A stretch of 64,000 nt of DNA from Gimesia aquarii (lineage in GTDB: Bacteria; Planctomycetota; Planctomycetia; Planctomycetales; Planctomycetaceae): NCBI RefSeq assembly GCF_007748175.1, contig NZ_CP037422.1:1156528-1220527 (forward strand). Reading direction: 5' to 3'. Positions 56,448 to 64,000 of this stretch are shown here, one piece after another. The number at the start of each line of letters is the position of its first letter. Position 1 is the stretch's first letter. The notes beneath the pieces were generated by a model, which did no database searches, was not told the DNA's origin, and worked only from the letters and a program-made list of their open reading frames with translations. The translations under genes were made by a program, and so were the position numbers.

Positions 56448-56759
56448 TCAAAATAAAAATATCAAACACAAAATCGTCGCAATGCCCCCCACTACTCCCA
56501 GAGTGATCCACCATTGAGGGCGATCACTAAAAAGATGCGTGTTCACACCAACATACTCACCACAGACGGGACAAGCAACTGCCTCCTCATAAACGTCTGC
56601 TCCACAATTTGAACAGGGAACAGTCGCCGTCTCAAACTCATCAGAGTCAGTCCCAGCATCCTCATAATCGTCATCAGGTGCCAAGTTCCAATCCTCGTCC
56701 ATCTTCGTATCACTTTCAGAAACGTCTGAATTATTGATTTCAGACAGACATCCTAACAC
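56448..56759 (-). CDS. zinc-ribbon protein with C-terminal membrane anchor
   Basis: The product has 103 residues from a GTG at 56759, which has AGGAAG six bases upstream; an internal ATG at 56702 has a weaker context. An acidic N-terminal half is followed by CSNCGADV...CPVCGEYV, a four-cysteine zinc ribbon (about 49-68), and then a membrane helix at the C-terminus (about 83-103). Small proteins of this kind are frequent in planctomycetes, but this one is not recognised further. Confidence 0.75.
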   Translation of the reverse strand: MLGCLSEINNSDVSESDTKMDEDWNLAPDDDYEDAGTDSDEFETATVPCSNCGADVYEEAVACPVCGEYVGVNTHLFSDRPQWWITLGVVGGIATILCLIFLF

Positions 56760-57089
56760 TTATGTCTTCCTACTTTAAAAAGACAATTTTGTACACCGTC
56801 TCATATCAGTAGTGAAAGATCAAAACTCATTCGAAGCTCACAAAATATTAATTTTTTGAGTGAGATTGTGCTCATTCCTGGTATTCAACAGAGACGCTTA
56901 TCAGATGTTGTTGAATCAACCATCTTAAAAGACTCTTAATCAATCCACTGAGGCACTTTTACCAACAAAAAGGTAAACATACGCCTCTAATCTAATTCAT
57001 TTTTTATATCTAGGGAAATACATACCCGAAGCAAAAATCTTCGGTGGATTCTTTTTATTCATAATCATTTTACAATCAGAGGAGAAAAG
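56760..57089. other. 330-bp divergent intergenic region
   Basis: Between the zinc-ribbon gene and the DUF1559 gene. It ends with AGAGGAG six to seven bases before the ATG at 57090. A small GC-containing hairpin at 57026-57044 lies in the probable leader (separate entry). Another weak repeat, TTTACC...GGTAAA, is at about 56957-56975. Confidence 0.5.
57026..57044 (+). promoter_or_regulatory. small leader hairpin before the DUF1559 gene
   Basis: CCGAAG and CTTCGG form a 6-bp stem with a 7-base loop, followed by TGGATTCTTTTT, 46 bases before the ATG. It resembles a weak terminator or attenuator in the leader, but could be chance. Confidence 0.3.
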
Positions 57090-57998
57090 ATGCAGCCGCG
57101 TATTTCAAAACTGGGCAAACGCTTTGGTTTTACACTTATTGAGTTACTTGTTGTGATTGCCATCATTGCGATCTTGATCGCTCTATTGTTACCAGCCGTG
57201 CAACAAGCACGCGAAGCAGCTCGTCGCAGTACCTGTAAAAACAATGTAAAACAATTTGGCCTTGCACTGCATAATTATCATGAAACCCACCGCTCTTTTC
57301 CTTCAGGTTGGGTTCAACCCTCAACTGCTTCTACCTGCCAAGCTAGTTCTTCCAGCACCAGCGGTTGTCTCCCGGGATGGGGATGGGGAACTATGCTCTT
57401 GCCATTTCTGGACCAATCTCCCCTCTATAATGCCCTCAATGTAGGAAGGATTAATCTGGTTGTCGCTCCTACCGATGAGTCCAAAACTACGCTCCCACTC
57501 TTTCGCTGCCCTTCCGACACAGGAAGTAATCTAAATACTGATCGAGGTGGACACGCAACTTCAAACTATAAAGGTGTTTATGGTAGCCGAGGTATTGGGA
57601 ATACAATTAATACCAGCCCGCATAATGCAGCTGGTGGCAATGGTTCCTTCTGGTCAAATAGCAATACGCGTCTGCGTGATATCCAGGACGGAGCCAGTAA
57701 TACGGTTCTGATTGGTGAGACAGCCCGAGGCCGTGTGGGAACGACCTCTTATAACGGAGGCATCTGGGTTGGTTATTTTGATAACGGAAAAACGGCTTCT
57801 GTGGTCTGGAAAATGGAAAATCATCCTGGTTCTCTAATCAATGGAACTCTGCCTTGGGCTTTCAGTAGTCAGCATACAGGCGGTGCCCACTTTCTCCTTG
57901 GTGATGGTGCCGTGCGTTTCATCAGCGAAAATATTGATGGTACGACTTACGAAAATCTTGGAAAAATCAGTGACGGAAATGTAATCGGCGAATTTTAA
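57090..57998 (+). CDS. DUF1559 domain protein with prepilin-like N-terminus
   Basis: The product has 302 residues. [20 protein letters not shown] at residues 11-30 is a type IV prepilin signal: the peptidase should cut after Gly13, leaving Phe at position 1 and a Glu at position 5. [19 protein letters not shown] and [12 protein letters not shown] are DUF1559 hallmarks. These proteins are the most expanded family in planctomycetes; a pseudopilin or surface role is likely but unproven. The gene stands alone with its own terminator. The fragment at 1-92 is another member. Confidence 0.93.
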   Translation: MQPRISKLGKRFGFTLIELLVVIAIIAILIALLLPAVQQAREAARRSTCKNNVKQFGLALHNYHETHRSFPSGWVQPSTASTCQASSSSTSGCLPGWGWGTMLLPFLDQSPLYNALNVGRINLVVAPTDESKTTLPLFRCPSDTGSNLNTDRGGHATSNYKGVYGSRGIGNTINTSPHNAAGGNGSFWSNSNTRLRDIQDGASNTVLIGETARGRVGTTSYNGGIWVGYFDNGKTASVVWKMENHPGSLINGTLPWAFSSQHTGGAHFLLGDGAVRFISENIDGTTYENLGKISDGNVIGEF

Positions 57999-58032
57999 AA
58001 TAAACGTCTTTCAAATTAAAAAGAAGTGAAAC

Positions 58033-58079
58033 GTATCCCCAACGCAAATACTTTATAATTTGTGTATGGGGATACTTTT
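58033..58079 (+). terminator. rho-independent terminator of the DUF1559 gene
   Basis: GTATCCCCA (58033-58041) pairs with TGGGGATAC (58067-58075), with the stem continuing inward through ACGCAAAT/ATTTGTGT with one bulge. CTTTTA follows. It lies 35 bases after the stop codon. Confidence 0.88.
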
Positions 58080-58101
58080 AAAATCAAGACAATGTAAATC
58101 C

Positions 58102-59466
58102 CTATAGAATGAATTTACTGAGATCTTCATCTTCAACAATCGCATGCAGTTTTTGTTGTACATAAGAAGCATCAATGGTGATTTTCTTTGTTTTCAAATC
58201 GGGTGCATCAAAACTGACTTCTTCCAAAAGTCGCTCTAAAATCGTATGCAGTCGTCGTGCACCAATATTCTGAGTGGTCTGATTCACCTGAAAAGCAATT
58301 TTAGCCAATTCTTCCAGACCATCTTTCTCAAATTTGATTTTTACACCTTCTGTTTTCAACAACTCTTGATATTGCATCGTAATCGAACTGGTTGGCTCGG
58401 TCAGAATCCTTAAGAAGTCGTCGCGTGTCAGTTCCTGTAATTCAACGCGAATCGGAAAGCGCCCCTGAAGTTCGGGCATTAAGTCGGAAGGTTTTGTGCG
58501 ATGAAAAGCACCTGCAGCAATAAATAACATGTAGTCAGTTTTCACAGAGCCGCTACGTGTCTGGACAGTAGTTCCTTCGACAATGGGTAGTAAATCGCGT
58601 TGTACGCCTTGTCGACTTACATCACCACCACGGCTTCCTCCTTCTTCCGATGCACAAATTTTGTCGAGCTCATCGATAAAAACAATTCCATTGCGTTCCG
58701 CCAGTTCAATTGCTTCCTCGGCAATAGCGTCTTTATCCATTAACCCTTCGACTTCCTGTTCGAGCAATACCTTACGCGCTTCGGCGACAGTCAGCTTGCG
58801 GCTTTTGCTCTGAGAAGGCATCATTCGCTCTAACATTCCCTGTAGATCAACGTCCATTTGATCCATACCCATATTAGAGAACACCTGCACGGGAGAACTT
58901 TTCTGGTCTACAGAAATTTCAACTTCTTTGTCTTCCAGATCCCCTTTACTCAGCATTTTTCGAAATTTGTCTCGTGTGCGCTCGTAGCGTTCTTTTGAAT
59001 CTTCCTCCTGCTCCCCTTCCGTAGGCTCTTGATAAGATGATTCCCAATCCGGAGGCGGAACCAAAAGGTCGAGTAAGCGTTCTTCAACTCGAACCTTTGC
59101 TTTATCAACCAGTTCTACCCGTTTCTTTTCACGCACCAGATTCTTAGCAGAATCAACCAGGTCACGTACCATGCTTTCGACATCACGCCCGTAATAGCCC
59201 ACTTCAGTATACTTTGTCGCTTCCACTTTGATGAAGGGCGCATTAATTAACCCAGCCAGACGGCGAGTAATCTCGGTCTTTCCGACTCCAGTTGGCCCAA
59301 TCATGATAATATTTTTTGGTGTGATTTCTTTTCGGATCTCTTCTGGTAGTTGCTGCCAGCGCCAGCGATTTCGTAAGGCAATCGCGACAGCACGTTTTGC
59401 ATCATCCTGACCAACAATATGATTATCCAGCTCTGCGACAATCTGCCGAGGCGTTAACTCTTGCAC
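58102..59466 (-). CDS. hslU: HslU, ATPase subunit of the HslUV protease
   Basis: The product has 454 residues. It is the AAA+ unfoldase that feeds proteins to HslV in the cytoplasm. [17 protein letters not shown] is Walker A (about 55-71), [11 protein letters not shown]alker B (about 250-259), with the I-domain in between and [13 protein letters not shown] in sensor position. The C-terminal EDLSKFIL is the HslV-contacting tail. It overlaps hslV by 13 bases, the usual coupled order hslV-hslU. Confidence 0.97.
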   Translation of the reverse strand: MQELTPRQIVAELDNHIVGQDDAKRAVAIALRNRWRWQQLPEEIRKEITPKNIIMIGPTGVGKTEITRRLAGLINAPFIKVEATKYTEVGYYGRDVESMVRDLVDSAKNLVREKKRVELVDKAKVRVEERLLDLLVPPPDWESSYQEPTEGEQEEDSKERYERTRDKFRKMLSKGDLEDKEVEISVDQKSSPVQVFSNMGMDQMDVDLQGMLERMMPSQSKSRKLTVAEARKVLLEQEVEGLMDKDAIAEEAIELAERNGIVFIDELDKICASEEGGSRGGDVSRQGVQRDLLPIVEGTTVQTRSGSVKTDYMLFIAAGAFHRTKPSDLMPELQGRFPIRVELQELTRDDFLRILTEPTSSITMQYQELLKTEGVKIKFEKDGLEELAKIAFQVNQTTQNIGARRLHTILERLLEEVSFDAPDLKTKKITIDASYVQQKLHAIVEDEDLSKFIL

Positions 59467-60014
59467 GGAAGCTCCTCCACGATGATATTATTATTCGTAT
59501 AGATATCGATTTCTGATGCGATTCCTAAAGACGTTTTCACAATTTCTGCTGCTGACAACTCAGAATGTCCTACGAGTGCTCTCGCCGCAGCAGTGGCATA
59601 ATTCCCCCCGGAACCAATGCCAATGATTCCATCTGAAGGAACGACTACGTCCCCCTGCCCGGTGATAAGCAGGCTATGCTCATGATTGACGACTATGATC
59701 AGTGCCTCCAGTTTTCGTAAAACCCGATCAGTCCGCCAATCACGGGCCAGCTCTGTTGCCGCGCGTGGCATGTTTCCCGGATAATCCTTGGCTTTGACTT
59801 CGAAGCGTTCCAAAAGTGAAAAGGCGTCTGCAGTCGATCCAGCAAACCCACACACAACTTGTCCATCCAGAATTTTGCGGATCTTACGGGTATCGCTTTT
59901 CATGACGGTATCGCCATGGGTCACCTGTCCATCGCCGCCGATCGCCACCTGACCTTGATGACGGACTGTTAAAATCGTCGTGGAACGCCATTTTTTTTTC
60001 TGTTTTGAACTCAT
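59454..60014 (-). CDS. hslV: HslV, peptidase subunit of the HslUV protease
   Basis: The product has 186 residues from the ATG at 60014; the frame is open to 60050 with other possible starts. It is a proteasome-like threonine peptidase forming the chamber of HslUV. After an unusual 11-residue basic leader ([10 protein letters not shown]), [19 protein letters not shown] gives the catalytic Thr that must be exposed by cleavage; E. coli HslV has only the initiator Met before it. [14 protein letters not shown] is the conserved C-terminal motif. It overlaps hslU by 13 bases. Confidence 0.95.
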   Translation of the reverse strand: MSSKQKKKWRSTTILTVRHQGQVAIGGDGQVTHGDTVMKSDTRKIRKILDGQVVCGFAGSTADAFSLLERFEVKAKDYPGNMPRAATELARDWRTDRVLRKLEALIIVVNHEHSLLITGQGDVVVPSDGIIGIGSGGNYATAAARALVGHSELSAAEIVKTSLGIASEIDIYTNNNIIVEELPCKS

Positions 60015-60085
60015 AACAACTCGACATTTCATAAATAAATGCTGATACAAAAGCCCGGTATTATGCCAAGCAGGGACACCATAGA

Positions 60086-60148
60086 ACAGAGTCAGAGCAC
60101 ATGCAAGCTTACTGAGCCTGAATCATAGCTTGCAACGACTCTGTTTTT
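60086..60148. repeat. two-tier stem-loop upstream of hslV
   Basis: Outer arms ACAGAGTC (60086-60093) and GACTCTGT (60137-60144) enclose inner arms TGCAAGCT (60102-60109) and AGCTTGCA (60127-60134), all perfect 8-bp matches. A T-run (60144-60148) follows on the plus strand. It lies 72-134 bases upstream of hslV, so it could be a leader structure on the minus strand or a plus-strand terminator. Confidence 0.6.
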
Positions 60149-60219
60149 CAATCATAGCAGATCGGCTCCTCTTTGAATTGACTCAACGATGATATGATCA
60201 TTTTTCCCATAGTCTCAAA

Positions 60220-60257
60220 GTGAACCGCATAACCGAATTTTATGCGATTGCGGTTCA
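60220..60257. repeat. 10-bp inverted repeat between hslV and the DUF1501 operon
   Basis: GTGAACCGCA (60220-60229) and TGCGGTTCAC (60248-60257) are perfect arms with an 18-base loop. It lies after the DUF1501 operon terminator in the minus direction, so it may be a second hairpin of that terminator or a site upstream of hslV. Confidence 0.5.
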
Positions 60258-60271
60258 CCGCGCATAAAAAA

Positions 60272-60295
60272 ACCCTCATTTTTTCAAAAGAGGGT
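60272..60295 (-). terminator. rho-independent terminator of the DUF1501 operon
   Basis: On the minus strand GACCCTC...GAGGGT forms a stem followed by seven T (complement of the A-run 60266-60272). It lies 39 bases after the DUF1501 stop at 60334. Confidence 0.85.
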
Positions 60296-60333
60296 CTTTA
60301 TCATGATGAATCAGTGTCACTCACACCAAACAG

Positions 60334-61752
60334 TTATGCAAGAATGCCGTGTGCTACATGGCCGGCGACATCTGTGAGGCGGAAGTCTCGTCCCGCATAA
60401 CGATAGGTCAGCTTTTTATGGTCCATTCCCAAAAGATGCAAAAGAGTGGCATGGAAATCATGAATGTGCATCTTATCTTTGACAGCATAGTAACCAAACT
60501 CATCGGTCGCACCATATTGGAAGCCAGATTTGACTCCCCCTCCTGCCAGCCACATCGTAAATCCTTCCGGATTATGGTCACGACCATTCTTTCCCTGTGC
60601 AGTGGGGGTTCGTCCAAATTCTCCTCCCCAGATGACCAAAGTATCTTTCAATAAGCCGCGCTGTTTCAGATCTTTCAGTAAACCCGCGATGGGTTTATCA
60701 ACTTCTTTGGCATTTTTTCCATGGCCTTCCAGTAAATTACCATGTTGATCCCATTGAACTTTCTGGTCACTGTGCGATACCTGAATAAAACGAACTCCCC
60801 GCTCCGCAAAACGGCGTGCCATTAGACACTGACGACCAAAATCAGCCGTCTTTTCTTCATTCAGTCCATACATCTTTCGAGTGGCTTCTGTTTCTCCAGA
60901 GATATCCTGAACTTGAGGAACTTCTTCCTGCATGCGGAATGCTAATTCAAAAGAACCAATCCGATCTTCCAAAACCTGATTGGGGCCAGTGTGCTGATGA
61001 TGTTGACGATTCAAATCGTTTAGAAAATCAAGCTGTTTGCGTTGGACCTTACGAGAAAGAAAACTATTTTTGATATATTCTATCTGCGCCTGTTCGGCAG
61101 CAACGGCTGCATTCCCCAGAGGCGTTCCCTGATAAGGGGCCGGTAAAAAAGCGGAGCTCCAATTCTTGACGCCACCATGGGCCAAAGTAGGACAAATTGT
61201 AATGAAGCCTGGGAGATTTTGATTTTCAGTTCCCAAACCATACGTCACCCATGACCCCATACTGGGACGCACAAAAGCGTCGCTGCCGGTATGAAGTTTA
61301 AGTAAAGCCCCCCCATGCGCGGCGTTCGTTCCATGGAGCGAGTTGATAATACAAAGATCGTCAACACACTCGGCTACATTAGGAAATAATTCACTCACAT
61401 GAATTCCGCTCTCGCCATATTGCTTAAATTTCCAAGGCGATTTTAATAAGTTTCCAGTTGGTGCAAATTGCACACGTGGTTTGTCAAAAGGTAATGGTTT
61501 CCCGTCGTACCTTTGCAGTTGAGGCTTATAGTCGAATGTGTCCATGTGGGATGGGCCTCCCTTCATGAACAGAAAGATCACTCGCTTAGCCCGCGGTGTA
61601 AAATGAGGCTCTTTGGGCGCTAGTGGATCTTTGGAGGAAGCCGCCTGCGTTTCATCGTTTAACATTGACAATAAGGCAAGATTCCCAAATCCAACTGCTG
61701 ATTTTTTTAACAGTTCGCGTCGAGAATAAAGTGTTTGAGGTAGAATACTCAT
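60334..61752 (-). CDS. DUF1501 family protein (Tat-type signal)
   Basis: The product has 472 residues. [20 protein letters not shown] at the N-terminus is a twin-arginine signal. [36 protein letters not shown] and [14 protein letters not shown] with GRDHNPEGF are the alkaline-phosphatase-like metal-site segments of DUF1501. It ends with [24 protein letters not shown] sequence that is typical of this subgroup. It is probably periplasmic with unknown activity. It follows the DUF1549/DUF1553 gene by 71 bp in one operon and is distinct from the member at 8359-9639. Confidence 0.92.
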   Translation of the reverse strand: MSILPQTLYSRRELLKKSAVGFGNLALLSMLNDETQAASSKDPLAPKEPHFTPRAKRVIFLFMKGGPSHMDTFDYKPQLQRYDGKPLPFDKPRVQFAPTGNLLKSPWKFKQYGESGIHVSELFPNVAECVDDLCIINSLHGTNAAHGGALLKLHTGSDAFVRPSMGSWVTYGLGTENQNLPGFITICPTLAHGGVKNWSSAFLPAPYQGTPLGNAAVAAEQAQIEYIKNSFLSRKVQRKQLDFLNDLNRQHHQHTGPNQVLEDRIGSFELAFRMQEEVPQVQDISGETEATRKMYGLNEEKTADFGRQCLMARRFAERGVRFIQVSHSDQKVQWDQHGNLLEGHGKNAKEVDKPIAGLLKDLKQRGLLKDTLVIWGGEFGRTPTAQGKNGRDHNPEGFTMWLAGGGVKSGFQYGATDEFGYYAVKDKMHIHDFHATLLHLLGMDHKKLTYRYAGRDFRLTDVAGHVAHGILA

Positions 61753-61823
61753 GGCAGGTCTCAGTTGGTATTGATTGGCTGTATGGTCGCAGCGTTAATG
61801 TTAACTCGAATCTCTCAAACAAA

Positions 61824-64000
61824 TTATTTGAGATAAATAAACTCACTTGACGCAAAAAAGGACTGGCAGAGCACCTGCCAGGCACGATGGATACGCTTCA
61901 CAGAATCTGCTTCTTCTGATTGTAAATCGTTTTCCACTTCATCCAGGAACTCCAGTGATCTATTGACTTCAAGTTCAGATGGTAAGCGGCCATACGATTT
62001 TAAAAAGAGCTGTTGAATTTTCTGCTCTGGCGATTGTGAAGTATGAGACAAAATAGAATCTGCCATACGTTCAGAAGCATCTTCCACAAGATGACTATTC
62101 AAGAGGAATAGAGCCTGCGGCGCGACAGTAGTGGAAGCACGATCGCCATTTAATACACTCGCATCTGAGTAATCAAACAGCATAAACATCCCAAACAAAT
62201 GGTTACGGATCACAGGCAGATAAATCGAGCGCCTGTTAAAATCGTATGTCACACCATCTTTTGATTCATGGTTGAAGACAAATTCGCGGTTATTCACGTT
62301 GAGCAATGAACCGCCCATCTTCAGGTCTAGTCCTCCGCTCACAAGTAGAATCGAATCTCGAATAGATTCTGCGTCCAAACGACGCAGATCGGCTCGCCAC
62401 ATCAAATCATTATCAGGATCAACGGAGGCGGCTTGTTCGTTCCATTTGTTACTCATCTGCCAGGTATTCGAAAGTAAAATCATGCGATGTAATTTTTTGA
62501 GCGACCACCCCTGCTCCATCAAGTTGGCTGCCATCCAATCCAGTAAAGGCTGATTGGTCGGCTTGGCCCCTAATTTTCCAAAGTTGTCTGGTGTGGCCAC
62601 GATTCCTTTTCCAAAGTGCCAGCGCCAGATTCGATTCACGATCACTCGTGATGTCAGGGGGTGGTCACGATTTACAAGCCATTCAGCGAACTTCAGTCGA
62701 CCACTTTGATCCTTTGGAAATGGATCTGACGACTGCTGGTTCAAAACCACGGGAACCTGCCGTGGCACCATTTCTCCTAATGTCAAATGGCTGCCTCGAA
62801 TATGAATGGGAACATCGACAATTTCTCGTTCCGCCGCCCCCAACGCAGTAGGAACTTCGGGGCGTTCTTTTTTCAGGGCAGCGACTTTATCTCGGAATTC
62901 TTTTAATTGTTTTTGAGCTGCTTTGGAATAAGAAGATTCTGGTTTCGCAGGGAGTTTAAAATCCTTCCCCCCTGCTTTCTGAAGACGTTCGTTTTCGGAT
63001 TTGATCAAGCCGGCAATCTTATCATTCTCGTTTTTGATCTTCCGGTCCCATTGAGCTTGCACTTTAAGTTCTGCTTCGGTCGCCAATGAATTTTCATGCC
63101 AGCGGGCGACCTTCTTATAATGCTCCATGATTTTAGTGCTTTTTAAGATGCCCGCCAAACCATAATAATCATGTGCTAGAATCGGATCGAATTTGTGGTC
63201 ATGACAGCGGGCACATCCCAGCGTCAGCCCCATCAGAGAAACACCGATGGTATTAATCTGCTCGTCAATAATGTCCATTTCCATCTTGGTTTCATCGACT
63301 TCCGCCAAGACTTTAGGACCTAAAGACAAAAACCCCGTCGCGATCAAACGCTCATTACGTACGGCGACATCTTGAGTTGGTTCCAGTAGATCTCCTGCCA
63401 ACTGTTCTTTCAGAAACTGGTCGTAAGGTTTGTCTTTATTCAGAGCATTGACCACGTAATCTCGATATTTCCAGGCCGTTCCGTAGGCCACATTCTCATC
63501 AAGGCCATTTGAGTCGGCATAACGTGCGACATCCAACCAATGACGGCCCCAGTGTTCGCCGTAATGTGGTGAAGCCAACAAGCGGTCAACCACTTTTTCA
63601 AACGCCTGTGGTGAAGTATCGTTCAAAAAATCATTGATTTCCTGCAATGTGGGAGGCAGTCCCGTTAAGCCATATGTCGTACGTCGAATTAAAGTGCGCT
63701 TGTCAGCCGGTTCAGCAGGAGTGAGGTTCGCTTGCTCCAGTTTGTGTAATACAAACTGGTCGATTGGATTTTTCACCCAGTCGCTATTTATGACTTTAGG
63801 CAATACAGGCTTCTTCACAGATTGAAATGACCAGAACTGTCTTTCTTTTTCCAGATCCAACTTGCCTTTTGCATCCGCAGTTCTAAGTAAGCTCAAGTCA
63901 GCGTTAGGATACGGTGCCCCCATTTTGACCCAATTGACCAGGTCTTTGACTTCCTGTTTACTTAGTTTATCATCGGGTGGCATTTGTAAATCGGGCGACT
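61824..64000 (-). CDS. DUF1549/DUF1553 protein with N-terminal cytochrome-like domain, 5' end outside window
   Basis: At least 725 codons are open to the right edge; the frame continues upstream of the first Met as SPDLQMPPDDKLS, the end of a planctomycete cytochrome-like domain (PSCyt1 type), so the gene starts outside the window. DUF1549 follows, with RRTTYGLTGLPPTLQEI and GCARCHDHKFDPI (a CxxCH motif), then a coiled-coil, then DUF1553 with HPLTSRVIVNRIWRWHFG and SIYLPVIRNH. It is exported and membrane-bound in most relatives, with a suggested electron-transfer or hydrolytic role. It precedes a DUF1501 gene, its standard partner. Confidence 0.93.
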   Translation of the reverse strand, partial: SPDLQMPPDDKLSKQEVKDLVNWVKMGAPYPNADLSLLRTADAKGKLDLEKERQFWSFQSVKKPVLPKVINSDWVKNPIDQFVLHKLEQANLTPAEPADKRTLIRRTTYGLTGLPPTLQEINDFLNDTSPQAFEKVVDRLLASPHYGEHWGRHWLDVARYADSNGLDENVAYGTAWKYRDYVVNALNKDKPYDQFLKEQLAGDLLEPTQDVAVRNERLIATGFLSLGPKVLAEVDETKMEMDIIDEQINTIGVSLMGLTLGCARCHDHKFDPILAHDYYGLAGILKSTKIMEHYKKVARWHENSLATEAELKVQAQWDRKIKNENDKIAGLIKSENERLQKAGGKDFKLPAKPESSYSKAAQKQLKEFRDKVAALKKERPEVPTALGAAEREIVDVPIHIRGSHLTLGEMVPRQVPVVLNQQSSDPFPKDQSGRLKFAEWLVNRDHPLTSRVIVNRIWRWHFGKGIVATPDNFGKLGAKPTNQPLLDWMAANLMEQGWSLKKLHRMILLSNTWQMSNKWNEQAASVDPDNDLMWRADLRRLDAESIRDSILLVSGGLDLKMGGSLLNVNNREFVFNHESKDGVTYDFNRRSIYLPVIRNHLFGMFMLFDYSDASVLNGDRASTTVAPQALFLLNSHLVEDASERMADSILSHTSQSPEQKIQQLFLKSYGRLPSELEVNRSLEFLDEVENDLQSEEADSVKRIHRAWQVLCQSFFASSEFIYLK

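Larger units (their letters stand above)
60015..60333. other. 319-bp intergenic region upstream of hslV
   Basis: It holds the hslVU promoter region, two separate stem-loops (60086-60148 and 60220-60257) and the terminator of the DUF1501 operon (60272-60295). No gene is seen. I found no CIRCE-like heat-shock operator. Confidence 0.55.

Noticed and set aside
60051-60333. CIRCE-like heat-shock operator upstream of hslV
   Set aside because: None of the inverted repeats resembles TTAGCACTC-N9-GAGTGCTAA.

Overview
The window reads as chromosomal DNA of a planctomycete of the Planctomycetaceae/Gimesia type; this is inferred from family content, with no 16S gene present. The markers are DUF1559 proteins with a prepilin-like N-terminus, two DUF1549/DUF1553 plus DUF1501 pairs, a Cys-type sulfatase, DUF1598, GEVED domains, and two giant exported proteins carrying the LEDRTLL form of the planctomycete LEPR-XLL motif. 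Base composition looks moderately AT-rich by eye. I see no tRNA, rRNA, CRISPR array, insertion sequence or prophage. Intergenic regions are often 300-650 bp long and rich in inverted repeats.

Layout. 1-638: tail of a DUF1559 gene and a small lipoprotein. 736-6237 (minus): VOC protein, GNAT-like protein, DUF5946, DUF1801, a secreted propeller-like protein and a GntP-type permease with a large insert. 6416-9639 (plus): DUF1549/DUF1553 protein with EF-hands, followed by DUF1501. 9684-14829 (minus): glycogen and sugar-phosphate genes (GH57 enzyme, galT, glgA); glgC lies apart at 29755-30990. 15305-18148 (plus): a histidine kinase and an NtrC-type regulator that lacks the GAFTGA loop. 18161-21605 (minus): tyrosine autokinase/Wzz and a sugar epimerase. 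21996-25610 (minus): rlmB-like methyltransferase, a haem-motif sensor kinase and mutM. 25877-29265: DUF1598 protein and a sulfatase sharing a strong bidirectional terminator. 31302-33456: methyltransferase and APC permease.

34089-35340 holds an amidohydrolase and a small frameshifted gene. 35695-41949 (plus) holds a DUF11-like membrane protein, a PhoD-like phosphatase, a PmoA-like (DUF6807) protein and two overlapping amidohydrolase-fold genes, the second without the metal ligands. 41959-54594 has a short SecA paralogue divergent from two giant extracellular proteins (1580 and 1629 aa), each with a metzincin-type motif. 54693-60014 carries dus, maf, a zinc-ribbon membrane protein, a complete DUF1559 gene and hslVU. 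60334-64000 (minus) is a second DUF1501 and DUF1549/DUF1553 operon running off the right edge.

The most distinctive parts are the SecA-like/giant-protein locus, the regulator without a sigma-54 contact loop, the multi-hairpin candidate RNA at 29468-29712, the frameshifted small gene and the enzyme/pseudoenzyme amidohydrolase pair. No single clearly new defence or mobile system is visible; the new-biology claims are hypotheses with tests attached.
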